From positions 76,056,414-76,120,413 of the forward strand of contig CM038471.1 in NCBI GenBank assembly GCA_021464415.1: a stretch of DNA of 64,000 nt, in the 5' to 3' direction. The stretch comes from Lonicera japonica (Eukaryota; Streptophyta; Magnoliopsida; Dipsacales; Caprifoliaceae). The notes below the pieces were generated by a model that saw only the letters and a program-made list of their open reading frames with translations, searched no databases and was not told the DNA's origin. Below, one piece after another: positions 12,051 through 24,199 of this stretch. Made by a program: the position numbers and the translations under genes. Position 1 is the stretch's first letter. Every line of letters starts with the position of its first letter.

Positions 12051-12941
12051 GGATTGACGTGGGGTTCGTTAAAAAAAAAGAGTTACGATGAGACTTTTTT
12101 TTAAAATCCTGTTGGGTTGTCAAAATTGATCGATTTCGATAACAAAACGATTTCTGATTGTCTTGATTTTCGCGTATTTATAGTAACTTTGACTTCCGAA
12201 CAACATATTCAAAAATCAGCTAAATTCAACAGTTCAATCAAAAGTTATATATGTTTTATGATTGCACCTGCAAAAAAAAAAAAGAATCTGAGAACGGTAC
12301 TCCTTTCGGCGATATGATCAGAGAGTCAAGTGGTGGTCGTGGTGGTGGAGGAGGTCAGATCATTATTGGTCGGAGCTAAGCTTAGTCGGTCGATTCTAGA
12401 GAGGGGGAGCGCGGTGTTTGATTTTAGAGAGAGAGAGAGAGAAAAAAAAAAGAGAGAAGAAATAGGGTTTGTTTGACTGAAGAGAGAAAGAATAGTTGCT
12501 TTTAACATTAACTTAAACTAATTATGAGTATATTTGTCCATCAACATTTATCATTTTTCTCAAAATAAATTAATATTATGAAAAGTGTCCTTATTGTAAA
12601 ATCAAATTCTAAAATTAATACTACTTTCTTTTATTAAACATGAGTCCGTTCTTAGAGTTATAAAATATTACAAAGCGAGACTATATAACCTATTATCGCA
12701 TTAAAGGGACAATAATCAAAATTAAATCAAATCAGTCAAAATAAAAATTCAGTCTAAAAGCAAAGGAGTTTTAACTCTCCCAACAACTATATATAAGAGA
12801 AATCATAAGACTCAGAAGACTCAGTGCATAAGCTAATATATTCCCATCTCAACTAACAAATTGAAAAGTCGTGCACTTATTATGGAACAATGAATATTGT
12901 CTTTAAATTCTCCAAGATTGTGCCCAACTAATTGAGGACCT

Positions 12942-13160
12942 ACATATGGCCGAGAGGGGGACAGTCTCTCGACTTTGAAATTTTTTTATTTTTTTTATTC
13001 GTATATGATATTAGACAGCCGTACATATAATACGTATATTATTTACATATATAATTTGAGAAGAAAATAAAAACAAATAATTAAAAATATTTTTGATGGT
13101 TAAATAAGGAATTAATTTGTTTTTTTGGTAGGAATCAAATCTTACTACGGGCAACTTTTT
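12942..13160. repeat. dispersed repeat, copy 1 of 2
   Basis: The segment starting ACATATGGCCGAGAGGG is repeated in the same order at 13364-13575, including TATGATATYAGACA and ATATATAATTTGAGRAG blocks and an AATTAATTTGTTTTTT block. The copies are diverged. They look like two remnants of one retroelement or transposon. Confidence 0.6.
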
Positions 13161-13363
13161 TGTTATTTTTTTTTTAAATCTTGAAAGAAAATTTAGCACT
13201 TCTAATTTTCATCTCCCCACGACTGAAATTGTGGGTCCGCCCTGACTTCTAATATTGCCTATATATGGTAGATCAATGCAATAAACCCCATGCTTAAAAG
13301 GGAGGTGGGTTGAATAATGTAACTAATTAACTATTAAATAATATGTGCAAACCATACATTGAC

Positions 13364-13575
13364 GTGTACATATGGCCGAGAGGGTACAATCGTGTCCCTG
13401 AAATTTTGGAATTTTTTACGCATGTATGATATCAGACAATTACACATATAGTGCACGTATTAATTGCATATATAATTTGAGGAGGAAGATTAACAATAAT
13501 TAAAGATGATTTGGTGGTTAAGTAAGAGATTAATTTGTTTTTTGTCAAGATTTAAATATTGTTAACGAAGCATGC
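13364..13575. repeat. dispersed repeat, copy 2 of 2
   Basis: This matches 12942-13160 in the same orientation with many substitutions and small gaps. No coding sequence is recognisable in either copy. Confidence 0.6.
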
Positions 13576-13599
13576 ACCTACAGTTCAATCTTCAGAAAA

Positions 13600-16310
13600 A
13601 AAAAAGAAGGAAGTTAGGATTTTCAAGGTTCAAATCACGGATTTTATGTTCTTATAATTTTAAAAGTTATTTTTTTTTTAATAATTCTTCACGTTAGTAT
13701 CAATCATATCTAGATTGTCAAATTTTAGGGGCATTAAGAATTTTCTATTAGTAAATGGAGGAAAAGGCTAATAAGGGAAGTAGCTACAATTAAGAAAAAA
13801 ATTACTTCCTTTGTAATTTTGTGGCCGTTAATAAGGGAGTAAATTAGAAATGTGTAATTGGTTGAATGTATTATTTCTTTTTTGGCAATCCATTTTGTAT
13901 CCAATTTACTTTAGATGGTAGGTAAGAAAACTTTTCGACAAAAATTAAGAAAAATGACAACATTGCAACAAGAATTATTTCTCATAAAAAAAAAAACCAC
14001 TAAAAAAATTATATAATTAAAAGTTTTAAACAGCCCTTGTTAAAATTGAGGGAGCAAAGCAAAACTGGCCATTTGCGCATATAATTACTCTAAAAGTACA
14101 GTGGAGTAAAGAAGTATTAGAAATATGTTTTGCATAAAGTAGTGGAGCCATGAACCGACATTGAGGGGACAAAAAAAATGAAAATTATGCATGTTTATAT
14201 ACATATATTTTTTTAATAATATAGTATTTTAAAACAATGTTATTTTTTTTTTATAATTTAAGTATGAAAATATATTGTGCAAGGTAAAAATTACAAGTTG
14301 ATTTTTAGGTAAGCCCATGGCCTATATGGTCTCTATTTTGGGCAGCCCCACACTGATCAGACTAACTTAAAAGTCTATTGTTTTTTTAAAAGAAGTTTTC
14401 AGTAGCTAATTAAGTGAAGTGTTTTTTTAACCGATATATCATTTTAAAGTGTTAAACAACTTATATAGAATACACCATTAAATTTATTAGCTATCAAAAT
14501 AATTAGTAATAATTTAACTTAGACAAAGTCTAAATTATTATTTATTAAATTTATTTTACATTATATTAAACATATTTCAAAAAATCAAGATGTGTAACAA
14601 TCTACCTTACCTGTAAGGTGGTGGCTCCGGTATAGTTAGTAAACGTAGAAAGTAAAAAACACTTAAAACATTTAAATTTATAAATACACCTTATTGATAC
14701 GAGAAAATACACCTTAAAATATGTATTTAAAAAACAGATGAGTCAATGTGTGCATAAATTAACGCGACAATTTTTCAGAGTGAGGAAAAAGAAAAAAGAA
14801 AACGTAGAAAGTGGGAGAGAGAGAGAGAATGAATAATTAAGTTAATCGTACCATGTTCCGTACTCGTCCATCCATGTGGATGATGATGATGATGATGATG
14901 ATGGTCCTCATACTTTTACTTTTTCTTTTTGTGTGTGCTCGTCGTAGTCGGCAGAAGACACTTACTTTACAAAAAAAAATACGTAGAAATTAAATTATAG
15001 TAGATGAGTAGTATATACTTTAATTACTTATTCAAACTCTTTGATCATCATTTTTCAACGGACGTTCCAGTCCAAAGTCACAACATGAGAATAGCCCAAT
15101 ATCCGGTGGCCCCACCTTTCGCATCATCTCCTACTTCCAACTTTATCTTGATTTTATTTATGGTTTTAAAAAAATAAAAGTAAATTATCTTTAACCTAAC
15201 TTTTTCTTCTGCATTATTATCAGGGAAGGACTCACGATCTAATTCGATAAAAACATATATTAAAAATAATATTTTTTTTAATTGTACACAAAAAGGATGC
15301 AACTTATATATAGTTGTTTAATTATTAAATATATTTCATTGCAATAATTTTTTTTTCTTAAATTATATGTGACTATTACACACTTATAATGAGTGATACT
15401 TAAATTTGAGATTTCAAAGTTTGGATAGAACTCTTTTACCATGAAAACACAATTAGGGTATTATAATTTTTTAATCTATTTCTCCCCAAAATCTGCCCAC
15501 CTCACGCAAGTTTTTATTTTGCATTATTTCTCTATGCAAAGAAAAAAGTACAAAATTAATTTGTTTTTGTAACATAGTTGAATATAGCAGTTGCACCCTT
15601 TGATTTTTCCGGCTTCCAATTAAATTTTGCAGAATACATGAATACATATTTATTGTGCTTTAATAATTTTCTTTAGGTCTATATTTGTTAGTCAATATCA
15701 CAATTGCACTATTTTTTCAAATGCCATAAGTATTTTGTTGACTATGTAAAATATAAAAATAAGATACGAAAATAAAAACAAAATAAAATCATTCCGAATG
15801 TATGAAGTAGATTCAGTGTGGAGCTAACTCAGTAGGTCGGGTTACATCCTTCTAATTCGAATTTTGAGGACCCTGTTTCCTTTTTCCCTTTTCTTAAAGT
15901 CGAAATCTAGATATATCAGTATGTTTACTTGTATCAAAAATTAAGAAAAAAAAATATAGTGTAATAATAAATTTTGGGTTGCGTCTATAATTATATTTCT
16001 AGTAGGCAGTCCTGGTAAGTTAATTTGAAAGGCTTGTTTGGTATAGTTTATTTTGGAACTGTAGAGTTTGTGAAAACTAAGGAGGACTAGAAGTATGATT
16101 TTCAAAAGAACAATTTCATTCAATTTTTGGGTGGTTCATGTGCTTGTACATATGGAAGGCCATGCTTTGAGTCAATAAACTCCAAAAATCGATGGAAACA
16201 GAGAAAAAATAGAGATTCTGGAATATATGTAGTGGAATTATATCATCCCGGCCTACTAGAACAAATAATTGGCGTTAGCTAGAACCAGAATTCAAGTTCA
16301 ACATAAATAG
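13600..16310. other. AT-rich intergenic DNA with a (GAT)n microsatellite
   Basis: No gene is supported. A GAT trinucleotide run lies at about 14879-14903. The stretch from 14140 to 14360 has GGAGCCATGAACC- and GGCAGCCCCACAC-type words typical of decayed plant transposons, but I could not set its borders. Confidence 0.55.
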
Positions 16311-16326
16311 TATAGAGAGTTGGTGG

Positions 16327-16566
16327 AACCAAGCCTCTTGGCTCAGTGGTATAAGGCTGCCACTGGGACAACCTTGGGTCAACTTGAAGCTCCCAAAGTC
16401 GAATCTTGGCGTTGTCAAAATAATGCTTGACCAGCGGTAGCCACGAAAACCGCGAACGGGGATTAGTCGAGGTGCGCTTGACTAGTGGTAGCCACGAAAA
16501 CCGCAAACATGGATTAGTCGAGGTGCGTGAAAGCTGGCCCGAATATCCCGTGGAGAACAAAAAAAA
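16327..16566 (+). mobile_element. SINE of the 1638 family with internal 51-bp duplication
   Basis: The flanks ATAGAGAGTTGGTGG (16312-16326) and ATAGAGAGTTGGCGG (16567-16581) are a 15-bp target duplication with one mismatch. The head has the box-A-like TGGCTCAGTGGT and the box-B-like GTCGAATCTT. The body matches the SINE at 1638-1821 and ends in an A-rich tail. A 51-bp segment is tandemly doubled (16425-16475 and 16476-16526), making this copy longer than its relative. Confidence 0.88.
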
Positions 16567-16600
16567 ATAGAGAGTTGGCGGGTTCAGATTAATTACTGAC

Positions 16601-16685
16601 AATTGGTGGTTCAAATGCTATCAGTTTCAACGCAACAATTAATATTGGTGGTTCAAATGCTATCAGTTTCAATGCAACAATTAAT
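16601..16685. repeat. 42-bp tandem duplication
   Basis: TTGGTGGTTCAAATGCTATC starts at 16603 and again at 16645. The two 42-bp units differ at about one base. The repeat lies just outside the right target duplication of the SINE. Confidence 0.85.
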
Positions 16686-17749
16686 ATACCCTTTAATTTA
16701 ATTTAATTACTTGATGTAATATCATAGGTTGTTCAAAAATATGCAAATAGATCTCAATTATACAAAGTCAATTAATATGCATTTCAACATCGACTAATGC
16801 CCAACAACATTTTCATTTCATCATACACTTTCGAGTTTTATCCCTCAAAATTAATTTATTTAAATTTATGGCATTATTAAGTAATGTAATTTGAATCCTT
16901 ATCGTTGATAAGGCTGGATGATTCTTCATCACTATACCATTTCTTTTTTTTATTTGTAATGATCATAATAGTTCATCTATTTACTTATTCGCATTCACAC
17001 TTATCGATACAAAATTTCCAGGGATCGAACCTAGCGAGTTTTAATTACTATCGTTTCCAAAATTTTCAAGGATTGAATTGTGCATTTGAAGAAAATTGAA
17101 AATTATTTCATTGCTAGAAAATTGATTAAAAGGGGATTGCAATTATAATTGATCGAGAAAGTAAGAGCATACATAGACTTGTAAATGACCTGGCTATAAA
17201 GTATGAAGAGTTAATAAAAAAAATTATGAAGTAGAAGTTTGCAAGGTTAAATTTGTAAAACAAACAATTGACACGGCTTCAATGATGATCAAAATAAATT
17301 CTAACTTTACAAGAAAAACATCTATGGTGGTAAATTGAGGTGCATGGTAAATAAGACAAATATATTTTATTTATTTGTGTGTTAAAATAATAGTGTAATA
17401 TATAAAAAAGATATAGTAGGCGTTGAGACTAAAAGAGAGGGAGGCATAGAGGTAGAGAGAGAAACTCCCCCTCGTGCGGATACCTTCCTCGTGATTTTAC
17501 CGATATGTGAAATGTCCAAACGCATTTGTAAAATGCATAAAATGCCAAAACACGTTACATTAACGCATATATTTGCAACTTAAATTTATCATATAATTAT
17601 TATATAAAAAAATATTTTATCATATTAAATTATTAATTATTACGACCGCGTACAAGTGCATAGTAAATTTATTATATTTATTTAAATAATTGTGAATGTT
17701 CTATAATAACAAGTGCAATTTGAGATAAATTTTAAGTAAGGTCTTAACT

Positions 17750-18088
17750 TCTTAAATCGTAAATTAGACATTTTTTGGAGTTAAACGGAAGAGTTTTTTT
17801 ACGAAATTTGGTGGAAATGATCTTTAGTATTAATAGATCATCTCCACCAAATTTCATAAAAATAATTCATCTTAAAAATGGATTAACTACAAAATTAATA
17901 TATATATATATATATATGCTCAATTAAGGGGAGATATATATTTTAATTTTGTAGTTAACTTACTTTTAGGTTAATTTTTTTTATAAAAATTGGTGGGAAT
18001 GATTAGTCATGGAGATCGTTTTTATTAAGTTTTGTCTAAAAATTCATGCATTTAACACCCTAAAATATTTAATTTGTGACTTAAAATT
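17750..18088. mobile_element. foldback MITE upstream of the WNK gene
   Basis: The left arm CTTAAATCGTAAATTAGAC and the right arm TTTAATTTGTGACTTAAA are inverted relatives over about 35 bases. A further internal hairpin lies at 17797-17860, with AAATTTGGTGGAAATGATCT against AGATCATCTCCACCAAATTT. The AAATTTGGTGG stem also occurs in the element at 62673-62945. It sits about 0.3-0.8 kb from the WNK leader and could carry promoter or small-RNA activity. Confidence 0.55.
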
Positions 18089-18382
18089 CCTATGAATCAT
18101 CAATCCGTATAAACTGAGCCTTTTTACAATGATTTTTAATCATAAAATTCATTCTTTAATATTTTTACAACAAAAAAAATTCATAAAAATACTCCATCCG
18201 TATAAAAAGCAACTCAATATTATATCCCTGGAAGAAGAGGAAGAAACAACCTCTCCCACATTTTGTCACGTTACATTGTGGGGTGGGTGGGTGAGTAGGC
18301 TCTCTTTCAGAGAGTGGTCAAGTTGTAATCTTTTTGTCCTAACGCTCTTTTTATGAACTCTCTACTCATTTCTCTCTCTCCA

Positions 18383-18439
18383 ATGGATGATTATGTCTCT
18401 ATCTCCATCTCTCTTTCTCTTTCCCCTCTAAAAAGTTGA
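18383..18439 (+). other. upstream ORF 1 in the probable WNK leader (18 codons)
   Basis: ATGGATGATTATG opens an 18-codon frame ending TGA in a CT-rich stretch typical of plant 5' leaders, about 150 bases before the WNK start. It matters only if transcription begins upstream of 18383, which the sequence cannot show. Confidence 0.35.
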
Positions 18440-18497
18440 CACAAAAATATATATTTATTTTTGTGCTTCACAAATAACCCCTCTCACCTCTTCCTCC

Positions 18498-18530
18498 ATG
18501 TCAGAGCCAAGAAAGGAACTCAAATTCTAA
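18498..18530 (+). other. upstream ORF 2 in the probable WNK leader (10 codons)
   Basis: A second short frame (MSEPRKELKF, then TAA) lies 57 bases before the WNK ATG. It could reduce or tune WNK translation by re-initiation. It is inferred from sequence only. Confidence 0.35.
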
Positions 18531-18586
18531 CCAAAAGAGGAAAAAAACAAAAAAAGGACCAAAGTTAAAACAAAATATAGAGAGGA

Positions 18587-21500
18587 ATGAATGGTCTTTC
18601 AAATCTTGAACCAGATCAATCCGAGTTTGTTGAAATTGATCCAACTGGAAGATATGGCAGAGTACCACTCCCCTCTCTCTCTATCTCTAAAACACACACA
18701 CACACACGCACTCTTCCTCTCTATATATCTATCTATAGCTCTTTTATTTCATTTTTGAGTTTGATTTTTGGGTTCCATTTGTTGTTGTTGCAGTACACTG
18801 AAATTCTTGGCAAAGGAGCTTCAAAGACTGTGTATGGATTAATTTCAGATTCCTTTAACTTTTCAAGTTTTTGCCTTTTCGGGTTTTCCATAGATTTTAT
18901 TTTCGTCTGGTATCTGATAAATTCTTCAAATGCCCATTTCAGATTTGGTCAGATTTGGTAAACTTTTTGGGTCTTATACTCTTATATGTAATTATGAGAA
19001 ATGGGTGTATGATAGATTTGTAGGATCCCCATTTCAGATTCCATTTTGGGGGAAATTAGGCCTAAAGATTTGGTGATTTGTCATTTTTGAGTTGATTTAG
19101 TTTTGTGTTGAAAATGATTACAGTTATAAGGCATTTGATGAGTATGAAGGGATTGAAGTTGCTTGGAACCAAGTGAAGCTTTATGATTTCTTACAGAGCC
19201 CTGAGGATCTAGAGAGGCTCTATTGTGAAATTCATTTGCTCAAAACATTGAAGCACCAAAATATTATGAAGTTCTACACTTCTTGGGTTGATACTTCCAA
19301 GAGAAACATCAATTTTGTTACTGAGATGTTCACTTCTGGTACCCTAAGACAGTGAGTGCTAAAACTAATGTTGCAATTCTCAAATATGTTTTTTTTTTTT
19401 TCAAATTTTGATTTGTGGGTTTTTTGATCCTTTGGATAATATTCAATTTTAAAATGTAGGTTGTATTCTGTTTTTAATTTTGATTGTTGGGTGTTTGATA
19501 CTTTTCAATTTTAAGATGTGGGTACTGTTCATGTGTGTGTATTTAGTTTTGATTCGTGGGTGTTTGATATTTTGCAATTTGGAATGTGGGTTCTGTTCAT
19601 GTGTGTGTTTCTAAGTCTTGATTTTTAGGTATTTAATATTTTTCCATTTTAGAATGTGTTTTTTATTAATTTTGTTGCTGGTTTGTAGGTATAGGCAAAA
19701 GCACAAGAGAGTGAACATTAGAGCAGTGAAGCATTGGTGTAGGCAAATCTTGAGAGGGCTTCTCTATCTCCATAGCCATGATCCCCCCGTGATCCATAGA
19801 GATCTCAAGTGTGACAATATCTTTGTCAATGGAAACCAAGGGGAAGTTAAAATCGGCGATCTAGGCCTTGCGGCTATCCTCCGAAAATCTCATGCTGCTC
19901 ATTGTGTTGGTATTGCTCTTACTTATTTAAAGTACCCTCGAATTTTTGTGTGAAAATGCTTTTAGTAGAGCTTCAAATTTGTTGAGCTCTTTGTTGTTAA
20001 TGAACTTAACTATTATGCCAATGTACTTATCTGGAGTTGTTTCTTGTTATGTATTAGTTAACGAGTTCCATAATTACCACCCCTAAACCCCAAATTATGC
20101 TGGTGTTTTTTAGGATGTCCAAAACTAAGAGTATGGTTTCTTTTTATGGGCATTGTCAAATTAGGGAAGTAGATTATAGTCTACAAGTTTTGTTCTTACC
20201 GATTACTATCTTGAAATTAATCTTTCCCTTAAAGTGCAAATCAAACATAAACTCTTATTTTGGAACGGGATTAGTTTTTTTGATAACAAACAGAAAATAT
20301 AATTAAAAAAAGAAGGATACAAGCTCATGGGACAAGGAGTCCCCGGACAGATACATCAAAAAGATCCCCTATGCATATAAAATCAAACCAAGAACAACAG
20401 AAAAAACATCCATCAAAAACCATCCGTCAGACCCAAACCCTATCTATATAGCTATCAAAATACCAAACTAAACCAACCACTCTAAGCCCTTTATTACCAA
20501 ACAGGGACAACCCTTAAAGACAGATTTGTGCCCAATTCTGCATGATAAAGGATACCCCCAGATTTGGGAATTCTTTAGACATCAATGCCCACAGCGAAGA
20601 TAGAAAAACAATTATTTCAAAGATACACTCTATATTTAACTCCTTTCCATCAATGTCTCACTGCCAAGCTTCTATGGCTTGTATTTTTATGCTCCGTTAA
20701 GGAAAAGGAGAGATGAACTTCCGATATAGGGGAAAAGAAGTCTTCTTTCTCCTATATATAATCCTTATGAAGGATGGAAAGTAGGAGGGCAACAATTTCC
20801 CTTGTTTGGTATACAAATCTAATCGTTTCTCCCACTTTTCCTTGCTTTCCCTTCCATCCCTAACTTTTCTTTGTACCAAACGGATGCTTAAGTAATTGTC
20901 ATAAAAGTGCAACACATAGAAGCTTGACAGTGGAGCACGACTAGGAAAACTTCGGTAACAAATTATCATTTCCATATTATTTGTTCATTTTTGTGTTCTA
21001 CTTCAATTAGGTACACCAGAGTTCATGGCTCCGGAAGTGTATGAAGAGGAATACAATGAATTAGTTGACATTTATTCTTTCGGAATGTGCATCTTGGAAA
21101 TGGTCACCTTTGAATATCCATATAGTGAATGCACTCATCCTGCTCAGATCTATAAGAAAGTTATCTCGGTAAGTGCTTTCTCCATTTCTCTATAGTTATA
21201 TACACGCGCATCTATAGAATCTATAATAATAAATGTGAAGAGGATTTGGTGGTTATTTATAACACCACGTGGGTTTTACCACTTAAAGAAACACTATCAC
21301 TTGCATTTATAATGTTTAAAAATTTGCATGATCTCACCAGTTACTTTAGGATGGAGATATTGGCACCCCAAATATCTCTTGGAAACACTCCCACTTTTCA
21401 TTTAGTCCTTAACAACTGAGTAAGGTGTATGTTCCTCGGATTTGAAGGACCGAGTATAAATTTGATAATGCCTTACTCGGTTGTCAAGGACCGAGTATAT

Positions 21501-23683
21501 AGGCTAATACTCGGCCCTCAAGAACCGAGTAATAGATACCTTACTCAGTTGCAAAGGACCGAATGAAAGTGGGAGTATTGCCGAGTGTTTTTTGAGGTTT
21601 TAATATCTCCACCCTTACTTTATATAGTATTGCACACGAATGTGCCATGAGTTCTAGTATACATATATGCACACATGACATACTTTAATTCTTTAGGGGA
21701 AAAAACCAGATGCTTTATACAAAGTGAAAGATCCATCGGTACGTCAATTTGTTGAGAAATGCTTGGCCACCGTGCCTCTTAGGCTCTCGGCGAGGGAGCT
21801 TCTAAACGATCCATTTCTCCGATTTGATGATTTTGAGCCTGATTTGACACCGATAGAGTGCCGGAGAGAGCTGGATTACATTGACCCTCTTCTAAGGCAT
21901 CCTTTTCTTGATCTTGATTATGAAGGGAATTCTTTTAGTAACAGCTCCTTTAACGGATACTCCAACGTCACTGTTCCGTTTGAGGACCAAAATGGATGGG
22001 AGTATCATCCAAACGATATTGAACAAAGTGGAATTGAACTTTTTGAGTACAATGACGATGAGCACGAAGAACATTTTGAAGACCTTGACATTTCCATCAA
22101 AGGGAAGAAGAGAGAAGATGGTAGTATCTTTCTAAGACTCCGAATTTCTGACAAAGAAGGTATAAGCATTATTATATGCAAGGAACATATTATTGTTACC
22201 CACTTTTCCCACTGAATTTTTCCACATCTATGCTAAAGGTACCTTGAGTACAGTGTCCTAAAGGTACAATGTCCTAAAGGTACAACAAATAGCTGGACTC
22301 AGCAAGTGCTTGCCTCCGGCATAGTCATTCGTTTAAAATTGAATGGTTTAGATTTTGAAAGGCAGTGTTTGACTCCGGCAAAGGCTCATTTAGACAAAAA
22401 CTAGCTATCAAAATCTGAACCATCTAATTTTAAACTAACAGTCTAGATTTCTTCAACTCTGATATAGAGTATCAATCTAGAGGAGCATCGCACTTGCTTT
22501 GTTGGATAATTTTATTTGTCATTTAAATCTGTACTTCTTTTGCTGTATGATGGTTAGAGAGCAGGGTTGGTGTTTATTTTTGGCGTGTACCTGAAACACA
22601 CATTTTCCCGTACATTCTTTCCTTTATAACTATTCAAATTTCTCCGTTTTAATGGCCTTCAACGACTTATAACAACTATAAGTTTATTTATCATCTCCCA
22701 AGTGAGATTGTTACCTTAACTTGAACTCGCATTGAATATGCCCTAGATTGTACTTTCCGTGAATTGCTTTATCGTACTAACGGAATTCAAATCTGGGTGA
22801 TGGGATTCCATCCCCTGCAGGACGGATACGGAACATATACTTCCCATTTGACATCGAAATGGATACAGCATTGAGCGTTGCAACTGAAATGGTAGCTGAG
22901 CTCGATATAACCGACCAAGACGTGACTAAAATAGCTGATATGATTGATGGGGAGATCGCTTCATTGGTACCTGAATGGAAAACAGGACCGGGAATCGAAG
23001 AAACTCCCCGTTTTTCAAATTCAAACTACTGTGATAATTGTGCTTCAAACCATACCTCTAATGGCTCATTTACAAATTTCCTATCGAAAATGCCTAGCGG
23101 GAAGAATGTGCAAATTTTGCAGTGCTGTGGAAATGGTTGTGCTTCTATGCACGGGCGGTTTGAAGAGATCACTTATCAAGTTGATAGTCCCCATGGTGGA
23201 AATAAATCAGGTCTTCTTCCGAGCAGATCCAAGGGCCACCATTACTCGAATAGTTGGGGTCACCACGAGAGCCTCGAATGCAGCTCGGAGGGGTCTGGAG
23301 AGAGCCACTCACTTGAAGAAAATGAAAAAGACGAGAACAAAGTCTCATCAGATGGTCGAAAGTTCATGAGATCGTTTTCGGCTGCTCATTCGACTGCTGC
23401 GATTCTTCGGCCTTCAAATGATAATGAGGGCGATATCGAGCAAAAGATGAGATGGGTCAAAGCCAAATACCAAAAAGAATTGAGGGAACTTAGAGATCAA
23501 CAAGTTTCATTTGTAGGTCCCGGGCCGACGATCCAACACTCGCGCAGATGCGCGGTGATCAAGGAGTGCCCTAATGCAGAAGACATCGTTGCTGCTGGGA
23601 GTTTATGTAAGAAGTCATTGCTATCAAGAAATACTCATCATCATAGGACTGCATCTTTACCAGTTGATGCCATTGACATATGA
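18587..23683 (+). CDS. WNK1: WNK family Ser/Thr protein kinase, WNK1-like
   Basis: Seven exons: 18587-18661, 18794-18831, 19124-19351, 19689-19909, 21011-21168, 21697-22159, 22821-23683. All introns are GT-AG and phases join into 681 codons. The N-terminus ([14 protein letters not shown]) and whole kinase domain (about 26-285) match Arabidopsis WNK1. The glycine-rich loop is GKGASKTVY; Lys36 there is the ATP lysine that WNKs use in place of the usual beta-3 lysine, where Asn53 of VAWNQV stands. HRDLKCDN (catalytic Asp152), DLG (Asp171) and the APE motif are intact. Residues about 378-447 ([12 protein letters not shown] to LVPEW) form the PF2-like domain. A long polar tail follows, with [11 protein letters not shown] and a charged helical stretch near the end. 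It should phosphorylate cytosolic targets; plant WNKs act in flowering time, the circadian clock and osmotic stress. Orthology to WNK1 rather than a sister WNK is likely but untested. Confidence 0.95.
20268..20640 (-). mobile_element. possible LINE 3'-end fragment in WNK intron 4
   Basis: On the minus strand this stretch ends in a tract reading GTTTGTTATCAAAAAAA after GC-richer DNA unlike the rest of the intron. That is the usual look of a 5'-truncated plant non-LTR retrotransposon tail. No reverse transcriptase is readable and no target duplication was confirmed. It would explain why intron 4 is the longest (1,101 bp). Confidence 0.35.
21349..21614. mobile_element. mini-hairpin foldback element in WNK intron 5
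   Basis: TTACTTTA occurs at 21341-21348 and 21615-21622, a perfect 8-bp target duplication. The ends are GGATGGAGATATT and, inverted, GGGTGGAGATATT. Inside, four units of about 24 bases lie at 21433, 21474, 21508 and 21542. Each pairs ACTCGG with CCGAGT around a loop of about 10 bases; the outer two units are imperfect. The element fills about half of the 528-bp intron, leaving the splice sites of exons 5 and 6 intact. Its ends and motif relate it to 43690-45826 and 46357-47525. Confidence 0.85.
22331..22435. repeat. foldback repeat in WNK intron 6
   Basis: GTTTAAAATTGAATGG (from 22331) pairs with CCATCTAATTTTAAAC (to 22435), and the pairing continues inward (AGATTTTGA with TCAAAATCT). The loop holds CTCCGGCAAAGGCTC. 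A second word, GCCTCCGGCA, occurs at 22311. It is a short transposon remnant or a transcribed hairpin within the intron. Confidence 0.6.
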
Positions 23684-23918
23684 GTCTGGATTAATTGAGG
23701 GTTTTGTTTTCGCTTAATACATTCATGGAGAATGTAGATGTAAATTAAATTGATCAAATGTGTTGTGAGATTTGGAAGATGAGGATGTAACGAATGATGT
23801 GGTGAAGAGTTTCAATTATGAGAGAGAAATTATTGAGGCTTTTTAGAGGGTCTACAAGTGCAAGGCCATGGTTCAAGTTGTATTCATGTACATTATTAGA
23901 GGATCTTGAATGGGAGAC

Positions 23919-23924
23919 AATAAA
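23919..23924 (+). terminator. candidate poly(A) signal of the WNK gene
   Basis: AATAAA lies 236 bases after the stop codon in a T- and G-rich 3' region. The plant signal is degenerate, so this is a plausible rather than certain site. Confidence 0.4.
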
Positions 23925-24199
23925 ACTTGAATTGATGGTTTATTATGTTTTTCTTTTGATACTTTTAATATATATCTAGTTCATAGAAATCTTTAAACTG
24001 ATTCCAAATTTGCATGCAATAATGTAGAAGGAAATATATTCTAACTACTTTTGACCAATTGAAAGTGTTTGGTTAGTTGGGTTTACTTCAGAGAAAATAT
24101 AAGAGATAATAATAATGTGTTAGATTGACGGAGTAATTGAAATTATAATTTATTTTCTTATTATTTTTCATATTTTTTAGGGAATCATTGCACAAGTAA

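Noticed and set aside
12300..12510. GGTGGTCGTGG/GAGAGA-rich block considered as a gene 5' end
   Set aside because: No initiation codon with a continuing frame or a following exon was found. It may be captured or leader-like DNA, but the evidence is too thin.
23000..23369. Second frame of 141 codons inside WNK exon 7
   Set aside because: It overlaps the conserved PF2-like and tail coding sequence in another frame and resembles nothing known.
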